64,000 nt of DNA from positions 1-64,000 of the forward strand of contig NZ_JAMXFC010000015.1 in the NCBI RefSeq assembly GCF_025370755.1. Reading direction: 5' to 3'. The position numbers and the translations under genes are program-made. Source of the stretch: Laspinema sp. D2d (GTDB taxonomy: Bacteria; Cyanobacteriota; Cyanobacteriia; Cyanobacteriales; Laspinemataceae). Position 1 is the stretch's first letter. Every line of letters starts with the position of its first letter. Positions 33,607-43,075 of this stretch are shown here, in pieces. The notes below the pieces were generated by a model. The model saw only the letters and a program-made list of their open reading frames with translations. It searched no databases and had not been told where the DNA came from.

Positions 33607-35349
33607 ATGACTTTTTCTACCGTTTCTGCGGCGCAACGAGAACAACAAGAGGAGCAAATCAAAAAGCTGATTGGATGGACCCTGGTGGGTTCAGCCGTAG
33701 TGCATTTGGTTGTGTTGCCATTGATGGCGAACTTGATGGAGACGCGATTAGCTGAGGCGATCGAGGAACCCATTGAGTTTATCGTTCTTGAGGAACCAGA
33801 ACCAGAACCGGAACCGGAGGAAGACCCGCCACCGCCAGAACCCGAAGCATTAGCAATCCCAGAACCGGAACTGGAACCGGAACCCGAGCCCCAACCGGAA
33901 CCGGAACCCTTGCCGGAACCAGAAATGGTCGAACCAGAACCCTTGCCGGAACCGGAAATAGTCGAACCGGAACCCTTGCCAGAACCGGAAATAGTCGAAC
34001 CGGAACTCTTGCCAGAACCGGAAATGGTCGAACCGGAACCCTTGCCGGAACCAGAAATGGTCGAACCGGAACCGTTACTGCAAGAGCAACCCCCCGCAGT
34101 TCCTGAACCCTTCATGCCGGAACCTGCGCCAACTCCTGCACCCCTAATACCCCAGGAAGCACCTTCTGTATCGGCACCAGCGCCCCTGGATCCGGTAGAA
34201 AGTCCACCGATCGCCCAGGAACCGGAGACCCCAAATTTAGAACCCCTACCTCAAGTTAATCCGGTGGATAGACTACCGGAACCCCCGGTAGTGAGTACGG
34301 TCCCGCAAACCCCGGGTCCCGAATCCGAGTGGATGAACGAATTAAACTCAACGAATCAACCGATCGCCTTGGACGATCCAGAGGTTGCTTCATCCAATCC
34401 GTTTAATGAAAATATTCGGTCCCTCAATGAACCCTTAAACGAACCCCAATCCCTCGAACCCCCAGTCACCAGCAGTTTACCCGAACCCACAGAGGAAGAA
34501 TTCCTCACCGAACTTCCGAACTCAGAGACAACCCCTGTAATAGAGGAGCCCAGTCCCGACGCGCGATCGCCTTGGGATGACAACAGCAGCGATCCTCCCG
34601 AGGAACCGTTCACCCCGAATCTCCAACCCCTACCCGACAATACCGGCAGTCCCGTCCTCAACCCCAGACTCGATAACACCGGCAATCCTGACTTGCTCTC
34701 ACAACTGGAACCGAACAATCCTGCACCGACAACTGCGGACAATCAGAACAGTGCCCCTTCAAATTGGGATAATAATAGTGATTCGGGACTCAATGAACCC
34801 TTCACCCCCAATGCCAATAGTGCGCCACCGCGTATTGCTGAATCGCCCGTAATCAACCCGAACCCCGGGAGTGGTGAGACGGGTTCTGACTTCTTGGATG
34901 ATTTAGAAACCGCTGGCAACCCCTACTCTCCCGGGAACAACACCGCCTCAACTTCTCCCTCCACCTGGACCGGAAACAGTGATAACGGTACGGCATCCGA
35001 ACCGTTTGGTGGCAACATTGGACCAATGGAACCGGGTGCTAATTCCGGAGCTGTTGCTGGTTCGCCCAATGGTTCCCCAGATGGGTCAGGATCCGTAGAA
35101 TGCATTCGCTGCGGAAAACCCAGCTATCCTAGAATTGCCCGAGACGCCGGATTGGAAGGGGTGGTCTTACTGAGTTTGGATGTTGACCCCTCCGGTAACG
35201 TGATTGACGTCAGATTAGAAGAGTCTAGTGGTCATCCGGCCCTCGATAACTCAGCAATCAAGCAAGTTGAGAACTGGAAATTTGAGCCATCAGAGAATGG
35301 TCTACAGGGTCAGATTCGTCGCATTGTCTTCCGCCTAGAGGACTCATAA
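33607..35349 (+). CDS. tonB: TonB family energy transducer
   Basis: A 580-aa TonB-like protein that would couple the inner-membrane proton motive force to the outer-membrane receptor. One N-terminal TM helix (LIGWTLVGSAVVHLVVLPLM, ~residues 22-41) is followed by a very long Pro/Glu-rich periplasmic span with imperfect repeats (LPEPEMVEPEP, LPEPEIVEPEP), then a Pro/Asn/Ser-rich stretch. The TonB C-terminal domain (~residues 500-580) contains PSYPRIARDAGLEGVVLLSL, SGNVIDVRLEESSGHPALD and a WKFEP motif. It is about twice the length of E. coli TonB. A CIRCGKPSYP segment starts the C-terminal domain; its two Cys are unusual. It follows the siderophore genes behind its own Fur-like box; ExbB/ExbD are not in the window. 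Confidence 0.88.
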   Translation: MTFSTVSAAQREQQEEQIKKLIGWTLVGSAVVHLVVLPLMANLMETRLAEAIEEPIEFIVLEEPEPEPEPEEDPPPPEPEALAIPEPELEPEPEPQPEPEPLPEPEMVEPEPLPEPEIVEPEPLPEPEIVEPELLPEPEMVEPEPLPEPEMVEPEPLLQEQPPAVPEPFMPEPAPTPAPLIPQEAPSVSAPAPLDPVESPPIAQEPETPNLEPLPQVNPVDRLPEPPVVSTVPQTPGPESEWMNELNSTNQPIALDDPEVASSNPFNENIRSLNEPLNEPQSLEPPVTSSLPEPTEEEFLTELPNSETTPVIEEPSPDARSPWDDNSSDPPEEPFTPNLQPLPDNTGSPVLNPRLDNTGNPDLLSQLEPNNPAPTTADNQNSAPSNWDNNSDSGLNEPFTPNANSAPPRIAESPVINPNPGSGETGSDFLDDLETAGNPYSPGNNTASTSPSTWTGNSDNGTASEPFGGNIGPMEPGANSGAVAGSPNGSPDGSGSVECIRCGKPSYPRIARDAGLEGVVLLSLDVDPSGNVIDVRLEESSGHPALDNSAIKQVENWKFEPSENGLQGQIRRIVFRLEDS

Positions 35350-35438
35350 ATGATGGGATGCAGTAGGTGATGGATGTAATTTCACCACAACTTAAAAACT
35401 AAACCCCTAACTGAATGTTGTTTACCCTGAATTGATTT

Positions 35439-36620
35439 ATGCTTCGTTCTATCCACTCATTCGGAATTCCCCTATCCATTGCCTTTACCTTAACGCTTCC
35501 CTGGCCTGCGATCGCCGGGGTGGTTACCTTACCCGATGGCGGTCGTTGTGAGGGAGAACTGCAAGAGGGCAAACTCAGCGGGCCCGCAGTCTGTACCTAT
35601 GCCAATGGCGATCACTATGAGGGAGAGTTTAAAGAGGGCCAACCTCATGGCCGAGGCATTTATACTTTTGCCGACAATAGTCGATATGAAGGCGAATTTG
35701 GTAATGGTCAATTTAATGGAACCGGAGTCCGGGAATTTGCCAATGGCAATCGCTACGAAGGCACTTTTAAAGATGGCAAATTTCACGGCACCGGGTCCTA
35801 TACTTCGGGGAATGGCATCCGATTTGAAGGAGAATTTGTAGAGGGTTCTCCTGCCGGTAGCGGCACGTTTGTATTTCCCAATGGCAACCGCTGCACTGGA
35901 ACCGTTGCCGATGGTAAACTCAACGGTCAAGGGTCTTGTGAATATGCCAATGGCAATCGTTATGAAGGGGAATTGGTGAATAGTCAACCCCAAGGCCAGG
36001 GAATTTATACCTTTGCCGATGGCGGACGATACGAAGGCGAATTTACCGAAGGCCAATTAAACGGACAAGGAGTGCGCGAGTATAGCAATGGCGATCGCTA
36101 TGAAGGACAGTTTGTCAATGGCAAACCCGAGGGCCGGGGAATTTTCGCCTTTGCCGATCGCAGTCGCTATGAAGGGGAATTTAGGGAGGGTCAATTTAAC
36201 GGCGAAGGAGTCCGGGAATTTACCAATGGCAACCGTTATCAAGGACCTTTTGTCAATGGAAAACCCCAAGGACGGGGAACCTTAACCTTTCAAAATGGTA
36301 ATCGGTATGAAGGGGAATTTGTCGAAGGCAAATTTAGTGGACAAGGGGTGTTTACCTTTGCTAACGGAAATAGTTATTCCGGAACATTTCAAGACGGACA
36401 ATTTAGCGGTCAAGGTACTTATAGTTTTGCCAATGGCGATCGCTGTGAAGGAGAATTTGCCGATGGGAAATTTCACGGCACCGGAAGCTGTACCTACGCC
36501 AATGGCGATCGCTACGAAGGCCAATTTTCCGAAGGTGAAAAACACGGAACCGGCATCTATATTTATGCCGATGGGACTCGCATCGAGGGCAGTTGGCAAA
36601 ATGGAGAACTGAAAAACTAA
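35439..36620 (+). CDS. Secreted MORN-repeat protein
   Basis: A 393-aa protein with an N-terminal signal peptide (SIHSFGIPLSIAFTLTLPWP, cleavage after AIA) and about 16 MORN repeats of 23 residues each. The unit is of the type YANGDRYEGEFxEGQxxGxG. MORN repeats form elongated beta surfaces. Repeat-to-repeat identity is high and the DNA repeats throughout, so frames on both strands stay open; only this one makes sense. It starts at ATG 35439, 89 bases after tonB, on the same strand and possibly co-transcribed. Function unknown; a cell-envelope role is likely from the signal peptide. Confidence 0.9.
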   Translation: MLRSIHSFGIPLSIAFTLTLPWPAIAGVVTLPDGGRCEGELQEGKLSGPAVCTYANGDHYEGEFKEGQPHGRGIYTFADNSRYEGEFGNGQFNGTGVREFANGNRYEGTFKDGKFHGTGSYTSGNGIRFEGEFVEGSPAGSGTFVFPNGNRCTGTVADGKLNGQGSCEYANGNRYEGELVNSQPQGQGIYTFADGGRYEGEFTEGQLNGQGVREYSNGDRYEGQFVNGKPEGRGIFAFADRSRYEGEFREGQFNGEGVREFTNGNRYQGPFVNGKPQGRGTLTFQNGNRYEGEFVEGKFSGQGVFTFANGNSYSGTFQDGQFSGQGTYSFANGDRCEGEFADGKFHGTGSCTYANGDRYEGQFSEGEKHGTGIYIYADGTRIEGSWQNGELKN

Positions 36621-36674
36621 CACTTTAACCCGCACCCTTTTCTCACCGAACACTGCGCCGGGTGTGGGTTTTTG

Positions 36675-37286
36675 CTAACAAATGGGTCGATTGCCCGGAT
36701 TAACCGCATGAATATCTTCAGTCCCCGATTCGGGCCACGATCGCCGATAGGATGCCTCTTCCGGTTTACCCCATCCCAGTTGCAGGAGGATTTCCAGAAA
36801 GTCGGATTTTTCCCATTTAAACAAAGTCGCCCATTCAGTTTTGAGGGCGATCGCCTCCACATCTGCTTTAGAAATCTGGCGATCGTTCAACCCATTATTC
36901 ACCCGCAGATACAAATCCATACCCTCAGTCACGTCCGACCAAAACGACAACAGCGCAGGTTTTGCCGCTTTCAGAGTCTTCAGGTCCTCGGGTAGCGCAA
37001 TCAACTGATCATGGAGTTGAGGATAGGAGAGGGTTTTGCCTTTGAGGGTAATTTCATGGCAAATCAGACCCGACACCTGGTGCGATCGCTGATAGTCATG
37101 CACCGCTGCCTTAAAATCTTGATAAGCCGTAAACTTTTGCAGACCTTCCGGTTTGAGAAACTGGTCAACCACCGAAAGACCGATCGCCGGAGTCGCTGAT
37201 AAGTTCAAACGCTCCCCTCTCAAGCAAGCACGGCGCTCCTGCTCTAAAATTTCAATTAACTCCTGCGTACTGTAGACCTTCGCCAT
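36675..37286 (-). CDS. Hypothetical protein
   Basis: A 203-aa soluble protein I do not recognise. It is mostly helical and charged, with an N-terminal MAKVYSTQELIEILEQERRA, a central IALPEDLKTLKAAKPALLSF segment and a C-terminal segment containing WATLFKWEKSDFLEILLQLG. No TM segment or signal peptide is present. It starts at ATG 37286 and is convergent with the MORN gene. Confidence 0.7.
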   Translation of the reverse strand: MAKVYSTQELIEILEQERRACLRGERLNLSATPAIGLSVVDQFLKPEGLQKFTAYQDFKAAVHDYQRSHQVSGLICHEITLKGKTLSYPQLHDQLIALPEDLKTLKAAKPALLSFWSDVTEGMDLYLRVNNGLNDRQISKADVEAIALKTEWATLFKWEKSDFLEILLQLGWGKPEEASYRRSWPESGTEDIHAVNPGNRPIC

Positions 37287-37422
37287 CAGAACACCATCGG
37301 GTTGGACTTTACCGATAGTTTAACCTGGCTCAGGTATTCCAGGAGTGGGATAAGCTACCCAAAAACAGGGGTAAATAGGGCGATCGCCCCCAAGCTTCGA
37401 CCCCTCGCCCATCCCCTCTCAA

Positions 37423-37881
37423 TTAACCCGTTCTCCCATACCGTCCCATCAATTCCACTGCCCCTAAAATATGACCTTCCATTGCCGATTTCACCTCCGC
37501 CTTGCTGGCCCCAGGTTCTAAACTCAGCAAAGTATCCAAGGCATACAGTTTGAAAAAATAGCGGTGGGTTCCCTCCTCGGGACAAGGCGCACTATATCCT
37601 AACGTGCCAAAATCATTTTTTCCCTGGACTCCTCCTCGTTCCAGTCTCGGTTCATTTGGCACTCCGTGAGGCAGGTGACGAATATTTGCCGGAATATCAT
37701 AAGCCAGCCAGTGGGTTACGCTGCGGGTAGCCACATCCGGATCCTCCATAATCAGAACAAAACTAATCGTCCCAGGCGGGGGAGAGTCCCAGCTTAGGGG
37801 TGGAGAACTCTTTTCACCATCGCAAGTATGTTCAAACGGAAGGGTATTACCAATGAAAAAAGCCGGACTTTTAAATTCCAT
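37423..37881 (-). CDS. YbhB/YbcL family (PEBP-like) protein
   Basis: A 152-aa phosphatidylethanolamine-binding-protein-like protein of the bacterial YbhB/YbcL family. Key blocks are the ligand-pocket sequence SPPLSWDSPPPGT, MEDPDVATRSVTHWLAYDIP (the DPD and HW residues), GKNDFGTLGYSAPCPEEGTH and YFFKLYALD. Length is standard. Start is ATG 37881. Bacterial members have no established role in this group. It lies alone between a hypothetical gene and a GH13 gene. Confidence 0.92.
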   Translation of the reverse strand: MEFKSPAFFIGNTLPFEHTCDGEKSSPPLSWDSPPPGTISFVLIMEDPDVATRSVTHWLAYDIPANIRHLPHGVPNEPRLERGGVQGKNDFGTLGYSAPCPEEGTHRYFFKLYALDTLLSLEPGASKAEVKSAMEGHILGAVELMGRYGRTG

Positions 37882-38386
37882 GACGTTAATACAGTTGACA
37901 GTTAGCTCAGTGCGAGTGGTGTTTTTATCAATCGTTCCATTTTAACGGCTGAAGAGATATCTGGCTGCCTGAGTATCGATTTCGGAGTAAACCGTTCCCT
38001 TCCTCATCACCTTTGGACCGCCCCAGGGCGATCGCCTTCTCCCATCTTGACCCCTGGGTTTGGGTTCTCGATCCGCCAAGTTTAGCCAAAGATCTAACTT
38101 CCGATAGATAAGTGATACTTTCTTCAGTTAGAGAGTCCTGACAATTGAGTTGAGTTATCATTACTATCACGACCCCAAAAGGTAATAAATAGAGCGCCTT
38201 CGTCTCCTCCCAGAAAAGGTCAGCTAAATCGAGCAGAGAATTTCCACCTCAATGGAAGAAGGAGTCTCGTATAAAGCCTTCCCTTCTTTGGACCCCTACC
38301 CCCTTTAAGCAAACTCCGACCCGTCTCAAGGGACAATTAAGGGTTTTTGCTGCGGATTTATTTTTTTAAAAAAAGAGAGAACTTTA
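37882..38386. other. Intergenic stretch, no gene seen
   Basis: This 505-base spacer lies between divergent genes (YbhB-like on minus, GH13 on plus) and presumably carries both promoters. A short minus-strand frame (37928-38170) has no ribosome-binding site or recognisable sequence and is not called. A purine-rich AAAAAAAGAGAGAACTTT directly precedes the GH13 start. Confidence 0.5.
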
Positions 38387-40048
38387 ATGGCTAATGCGAT
38401 TGAATTTAAGTTGTTTGCACCCTATAATAAAGGGGCCGCACTAATCGGCTCGTTTTCCAAATGGGAAAATATTCCGATGGAAAAAGACGACCAGGGTTAT
38501 TTTCGCACGTCAGTCAACCTCGAAGATGGGGTTTATGAGTATAAATTTCGAGTACAGACTAAAACCGAATATTTAGATCCAGATTCCTGGGTGTATGCGA
38601 TCGACCCCTATGCCAAAGAAATTGATAAAACCGGGCAAAATGGAATTATCAGAATTAAAGATGGGGAACCCATTGTTGATACTTATGTTTGGCAGCATGA
38701 CCAGGTTTCCTTGGCCAGTAATGGAGAGTTAGTCATCTATGAAATGCTATTGGGTAACTTTTGCGGTCAAAAAGAAGACCTAGATCAAGGAAGTTTTGAA
38801 TCAGCGATCGCCAAATTAGACTACTTAGCAGATTTGGGGATTAATGCGATCGAATTAATGCCCGTCATGGGCGGAGATCAAGGCTGGGGATATCTCGTCA
38901 GTCACTATTTTGCCCCCGCCCCTCATTACGGTTCCTCCTTTGATTTAAAGCGCTTCGTCGATGAATGTCATGCCCGAGGAATTCGGGTGATCATGGATAT
39001 CGTTTTGAATCATTCCAATGATGAATGTCCTTTGTTAAAAATTGACCGCGATTACTGGTACTATCACTATAAGCATTATCCCGACGATGAAAACAATTGG
39101 TGGGGTCCAGAATTTAATTACGACCATTATGATGAAAACTTAGATATTCGTCCAGCCTGGTCCTTTACCGGGGATGTCGTCCGCTACTGGATTCAAGAAT
39201 ATCATATTGACGGACTGCGTTATGATGCCTTAAGTCAACTCGCCAATTGGGAGTATTTACATTGGATTGCCAAAGTTGCCCGAGAAACCGCTGGGCCTAA
39301 ACCCTTTTATAATATCGGAGAACATATCCCCGAAAAACCGAAATATGCCCGATTTGAAGGGCCGATGGATGGCTGTTGGCATGACAGTTTTCACTACTTT
39401 TTAGTAGATTATATTTGCAACAATGACAGCCTTGACATGGAACAACTCAAGGAAGTGCTAGATTGCAAAAAGCAGGGGTATGAAGACTCCACCAATGTCA
39501 TTAATTACCTCTCCAACCATGACCAGGAACGGATCCTTAACTTGTTAGGCGATCGCGGCATTTTTGATGACCCTGCTTTTGGGCGAACTAAATTAGGGGC
39601 GGTCATCCTAATGACCACTGTGGGTATTCCTATGCTATGGATGGGTCAAGAATTTGGTCAAGATAGCTGCCGACATCCCAATCAAACCTGCGAACTCAAA
39701 TGGTATCTTTTAGACAACGAACGTAACCGCAGTTTGTTTGATTACTATAAAGGATTAATTGCCTTACGCAAAGGAAATCATGCCATACAAAGCGAAAACA
39801 TTGAGTTTATCCACGAAAATCCTGATGACCAAGTGATTGCGTATATTCGATGGAATGACGAAGGGTCGCGAGTCGTCGTCGTTGCCAATTTCTCCGGGAA
39901 TTTTCTCGGAGGTTATACCATTCCCGACTTCCCCGAAAATGGAAAATGGCACGAATGGACAAGAAACTACGATATTGAATCTCACGATAACCAATTAGTT
40001 CTCGATTTGGGTGAATATGAAGCCCAAGTCTTTGTCTGGAATCAGTAA
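38387..40048 (+). CDS. GH13 alpha-amylase family glycoside hydrolase
   Basis: A 553-aa enzyme of glycoside hydrolase family 13, probably acting on glycogen or maltooligosaccharides in the cytoplasm (no signal peptide). An N-terminal CBM48/E-set domain (residues 1-~95, starting FKLFAPYNKGAALIGSFSKW) precedes the TIM barrel. The four GH13 regions are visible: MDIVLNHSN; GLRYDAL with the nucleophile Asp; YNIGEHIP with the acid Glu; and YLSNHDQER. A C-terminal beta domain follows (IAYIRWNDEGSRVVVVANFS). The domain layout recalls branching enzyme and trehalohydrolase-type GH13 proteins, so exact specificity stays open. Monocistronic. Confidence 0.92.
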   Translation: MANAIEFKLFAPYNKGAALIGSFSKWENIPMEKDDQGYFRTSVNLEDGVYEYKFRVQTKTEYLDPDSWVYAIDPYAKEIDKTGQNGIIRIKDGEPIVDTYVWQHDQVSLASNGELVIYEMLLGNFCGQKEDLDQGSFESAIAKLDYLADLGINAIELMPVMGGDQGWGYLVSHYFAPAPHYGSSFDLKRFVDECHARGIRVIMDIVLNHSNDECPLLKIDRDYWYYHYKHYPDDENNWWGPEFNYDHYDENLDIRPAWSFTGDVVRYWIQEYHIDGLRYDALSQLANWEYLHWIAKVARETAGPKPFYNIGEHIPEKPKYARFEGPMDGCWHDSFHYFLVDYICNNDSLDMEQLKEVLDCKKQGYEDSTNVINYLSNHDQERILNLLGDRGIFDDPAFGRTKLGAVILMTTVGIPMLWMGQEFGQDSCRHPNQTCELKWYLLDNERNRSLFDYYKGLIALRKGNHAIQSENIEFIHENPDDQVIAYIRWNDEGSRVVVVANFSGNFLGGYTIPDFPENGKWHEWTRNYDIESHDNQLVLDLGEYEAQVFVWNQ

Positions 40049-40110
40049 GAGTTTGAGTAGAGTTAACCTCACTCATTAGATGTATGGTTTTCATTCTGTA
40101 AAACTCTCCC

Positions 40111-40135
40111 TAGCCCCCCTTCAAAAAGGGGGCTA
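40111..40135. terminator. Hairpin between convergent genes
   Basis: TAGCCCCCCTT, a short loop and AAGGGGGCTA form a strong G/C stem with one bulge. It lies between the convergent GH13 and cardiolipin synthase genes. It resembles a common cyanobacterial repeat and may work as a bidirectional terminator. Confidence 0.5.
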
Positions 40136-40250
40136 AAGAGAAGTTTAATCATGAGGGGGTGCGTCTTGTTCCCGATTTTTGTAAAGGAGTAAAATGCTCT
40201 TTTAGATAAAAGAAATGCAAAACTTATCCCTAATTCATGCCCTAAATTCT

Positions 40251-41684
40251 CTATAAAATAGGGGACATTAAACGGGCGACCCGCACCGCTAACCGAAACC
40301 CAAGTGTCTGATGGGCCAGTTGAGTTGAATCCACTAAATAGGCGTTCTCAAAATCAGTTGTTAGCATGGCTTCGACATCGCTAACAAAGCGAGAATTTGC
40401 TATAAAAGCCATAATTTCAAAATTGAGGTGGAACGAGCGATTATCTAAATTAGTGGTGCCCACTCCTGCCAGAGTGCGATCGATCAGGAAAACTTTCTGG
40501 TGCAGGAATCCTGGACGATAACGATACAGCTTAACTCCCGTGCTTTCAACTTCCGTAATATAGGACAAGGAAGCGAGATAAACATGGATATGATCCGGGC
40601 GGCTGGGTAATAAAATTCGCACATCTACCCCCCGTAAGGCGGCCAATTTTAAAGCTGTAAGGACGGGTTCATTCGGAACAAAATAGGGACTCGTGATCCA
40701 CAACCGACTACGGGCGCTATTGATCAGACTGACCATAAAAAGAGTACAAGCAGGGAGTTTATCTCCAGGACCCGTAGGCACAATAATCGCCGTTTGATTC
40801 TCCTGGGCTATTTGAATGGTCCAATGGACCTCCGGAATTTCTCGAACCGCCCAATACCAATCCTTGAGAAAGGCAACTTGAATACATTGCACCGACGGAC
40901 CTTTAATTTCTAAATGAGTATCCCGCCAAGGACTCAAACGGGGGTCTTTTCCCAGGTATTCTTTCCCCAGATTTAACCCTCCGATAAACGCTTGTTTGCC
41001 ATCAACAATTAAGATTTTGCGATGATTCCGAAAATTAAGCTGAAATCGGTTTCGTTTCCGTTTGGTACTATTAAAGGAGGCCACCCAAACTCCACTCCTT
41101 CTGAGTTCCCGTAAATATTCAGCCGAAAGGGTATAAGACCCGATCGCATCATAAATAAAATAAACCCGCACTCCTTCCCGGGCTTTGGCAATCATTTTTT
41201 CCTTAAAAGCATTCCCAATTTCATCGTCCCGCACAATGTAAAATTGAATTAAAAGGTAATCCTCTGCTGTATCCATCGCCTTGAGAAGCGCTGGAAAGGT
41301 TTGCCTTCCATCAATGAGTAAAGTCGCGGAGTTCCCGGAGGTAAAAGGAAGTTGAGTCAATCCATCAGCTAATTGCGCTATCTCCGTAAAGTTTTCCAGT
41401 TCAGGGGAGGAACATTCTCGAATATCCTGATAAACTTGTTGAATAATCCCCCGATATTCGTGGTCAGCATAGCGATGGGCGTCGGCATATCCATAAAATT
41501 TGTGACTTCCAAACACCCAATACAGGGGAAGGGCAATAAATGGAAAAGTACACAAAGAAATTGCCCAAGCTACTGCACCCCGTGCCGATCGCACTGTCAT
41601 GACTGCATGACCTGCCGTCCCAAATCCCACTCCATAAAAGGCGACAATAATTGCGATCGCCAGTGCCGTATAATTTAGATCCAC
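40251..41684 (-). CDS. cls: Cardiolipin synthase (phospholipase D family)
   Basis: A 477-aa membrane enzyme that joins phosphatidylglycerol molecules to form cardiolipin. Two N-terminal TM segments (LNYTALAIAIIVAFYGVGFG; RGAVAWAISLCTFPFIALPL) are followed by two PLD domains, each with an HKD motif: NHRKILIVDGKQAFIGG, and LHQKVFLIDRTLAGVGTTNL. Length and layout match bacterial ClsA. Start is ATG 41684. The gene is separated by 42 bases from the endonuclease/phosphatase-family gene upstream on the same strand, so they may be co-transcribed. Confidence 0.93.
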   Translation of the reverse strand: MDLNYTALAIAIIVAFYGVGFGTAGHAVMTVRSARGAVAWAISLCTFPFIALPLYWVFGSHKFYGYADAHRYADHEYRGIIQQVYQDIRECSSPELENFTEIAQLADGLTQLPFTSGNSATLLIDGRQTFPALLKAMDTAEDYLLIQFYIVRDDEIGNAFKEKMIAKAREGVRVYFIYDAIGSYTLSAEYLRELRRSGVWVASFNSTKRKRNRFQLNFRNHRKILIVDGKQAFIGGLNLGKEYLGKDPRLSPWRDTHLEIKGPSVQCIQVAFLKDWYWAVREIPEVHWTIQIAQENQTAIIVPTGPGDKLPACTLFMVSLINSARSRLWITSPYFVPNEPVLTALKLAALRGVDVRILLPSRPDHIHVYLASLSYITEVESTGVKLYRYRPGFLHQKVFLIDRTLAGVGTTNLDNRSFHLNFEIMAFIANSRFVSDVEAMLTTDFENAYLVDSTQLAHQTLGFRLAVRVARLMSPIL

Positions 41685-41726
41685 AGTTTCCCTATTAAGC
41701 GCCGCTTCTGCTCTGCTTATTCTAGG

Positions 41727-42545
41727 TTACACGACAAGGGCCAATTCTACTACCATCGGTTTATGATCCGATGAGTACAGTTTATCTAAAACCTTTGCGG
41801 TCTGGGGTTTAAGCCTTAAACCGCGATAAAAAATATGATCTAAAGGCGGCGAACCCAAAAAGGTTTTAAGTTTAGCTTGTTCCTCTCTGGAAAAATTAAC
41901 CGAGATTAAATGTAGTCGTTTTGCCATTAACTTTAATAAATTAAACCGCCCTTGACTCCAGGTATTAAAATCTCCACACATAATCAACGGTTCCCGGCGA
42001 TCGCCTAAAACCGCTTCTAGTTTCTGAAGTTGGGATTTAAACTTATGGAGGTTGACAAAATTAATAGCATGAGTATTCACTACTAAAAGAGTTTGTCCCG
42101 TTTCTTTTAAGGGATATTCAGCTATGAGCGAAACCTTGGGGGTATTGGTTACGGGTTCAAATTCTGGCGTCAGAATGGCTCGACTGGCAATCGGCTGGAC
42201 TTTAGATGCCGTTAAAATCCCACAATAAGTATTGTAATAAGAATCGATAAAATTGGGAGAAAATCTCCAGCCCATTGATTCTAAAGCTAAAATTTTTTGA
42301 GTATTTTTATTTAACTCAATTTCTTGAAAACAAATTAAATCGGGCTGATAACTCTCTACGATATTATAAAAATCGATAGCCCATTTAGAAGTATTATTAT
42401 TTTTAGCAACATTCCAATTGAGGATTTTTATACCCTTTCCCGCCATAGCGAAATCAGAAAAATTCTCTTGAGACAGGACCGTTTCCTGGACCGGAATAAA
42501 GCGGGTAGGCGAGATAAATCCAGAAAAGGGAAATTGATTATCCAT
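41727..42545 (-). CDS. Endonuclease/exonuclease/phosphatase family protein
   Basis: A 272-aa metal-dependent hydrolase of the EEP superfamily. Core motifs: KILNWNVAKNNN, DLICFQEIE (metal-binding Glu), VNTHAINF, MCGDFNTW and the terminal SSDHKPMVVEL (catalytic Asp-His). The substrate could be DNA, a phospholipid head group or a nucleotide. Its place directly upstream of cardiolipin synthase makes a lipid-related role possible but unproven. No signal peptide. Start ATG 42545. Confidence 0.9.
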   Translation of the reverse strand: MDNQFPFSGFISPTRFIPVQETVLSQENFSDFAMAGKGIKILNWNVAKNNNTSKWAIDFYNIVESYQPDLICFQEIELNKNTQKILALESMGWRFSPNFIDSYYNTYCGILTASKVQPIASRAILTPEFEPVTNTPKVSLIAEYPLKETGQTLLVVNTHAINFVNLHKFKSQLQKLEAVLGDRREPLIMCGDFNTWSQGRFNLLKLMAKRLHLISVNFSREEQAKLKTFLGSPPLDHIFYRGLRLKPQTAKVLDKLYSSDHKPMVVELALVV

Positions 42546-43075
42546 CGGAATTTAGGGGTAACCGTTAGAATATGAAGAATAACAGCGACGTTAAACCAGA
42601 AGGTAAATCAGCCCCGGTGATAGGGCATTCAACTCATTTTAACCCTTCCTTCATTGGGGGGGGTTCACTTTATTCAGGTTCATCTTAGCCGATCGCCCAC
42701 TCGCTCACCTCTATCAACAGTCAGGTATAGGGATTGCTGCAGCGATGAGGTAAAGATGATGACTGGGAGTTCCCTTAAACCATCCTCTGAAAGCTCGCCC
42801 CTTGGCTCAGGAAAGGCTGACTGGGGTCCCCTTTATCATCATACAGACCCGACCTAGCCTCTTTAATTAGGCCAGCTATCCTCTACAACTAGCCTTTTTT
42901 CCCGGAACAGGGGCTAAACCCTCTGAAAAAAACTGGATTAATCCGGATAAATCATCGGTACTGTAGTAAGATATCTTATAAATGGAGCAGAATTCTGGGA
43001 TACCCTCTGAAACCGAGGAACTATCCGAGGATAACAGAGTCTCTGTTATTGTATCGTTAAAGGGGCAGTAAATCG
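42546..43075. other. Intergenic stretch, no gene seen
   Basis: This 530-base spacer lies between a minus-strand and a plus-strand gene. I see a short palindrome TAAGATATCTTA near 42967-42978 and G/C-rich runs, but no reading frame with recognisable content and no RNA gene. Confidence 0.5.

Noticed and set aside
33516-34115. 199-codon Gly/Ser-rich minus-strand frame opposite tonB
   Set aside because: It is the antisense of the Pro/Glu repeats of TonB; no start signal.
35529-36653. Long open frames on both strands inside the MORN gene
   Set aside because: They arise from the repetitive DNA of the MORN units; only the frame 35439-36620 encodes MORN repeats behind a signal peptide.
37928-38170. 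80-codon minus-strand frame between the YbhB-like and GH13 genes
   Set aside because: No ribosome-binding site, low-complexity product and no family resemblance.
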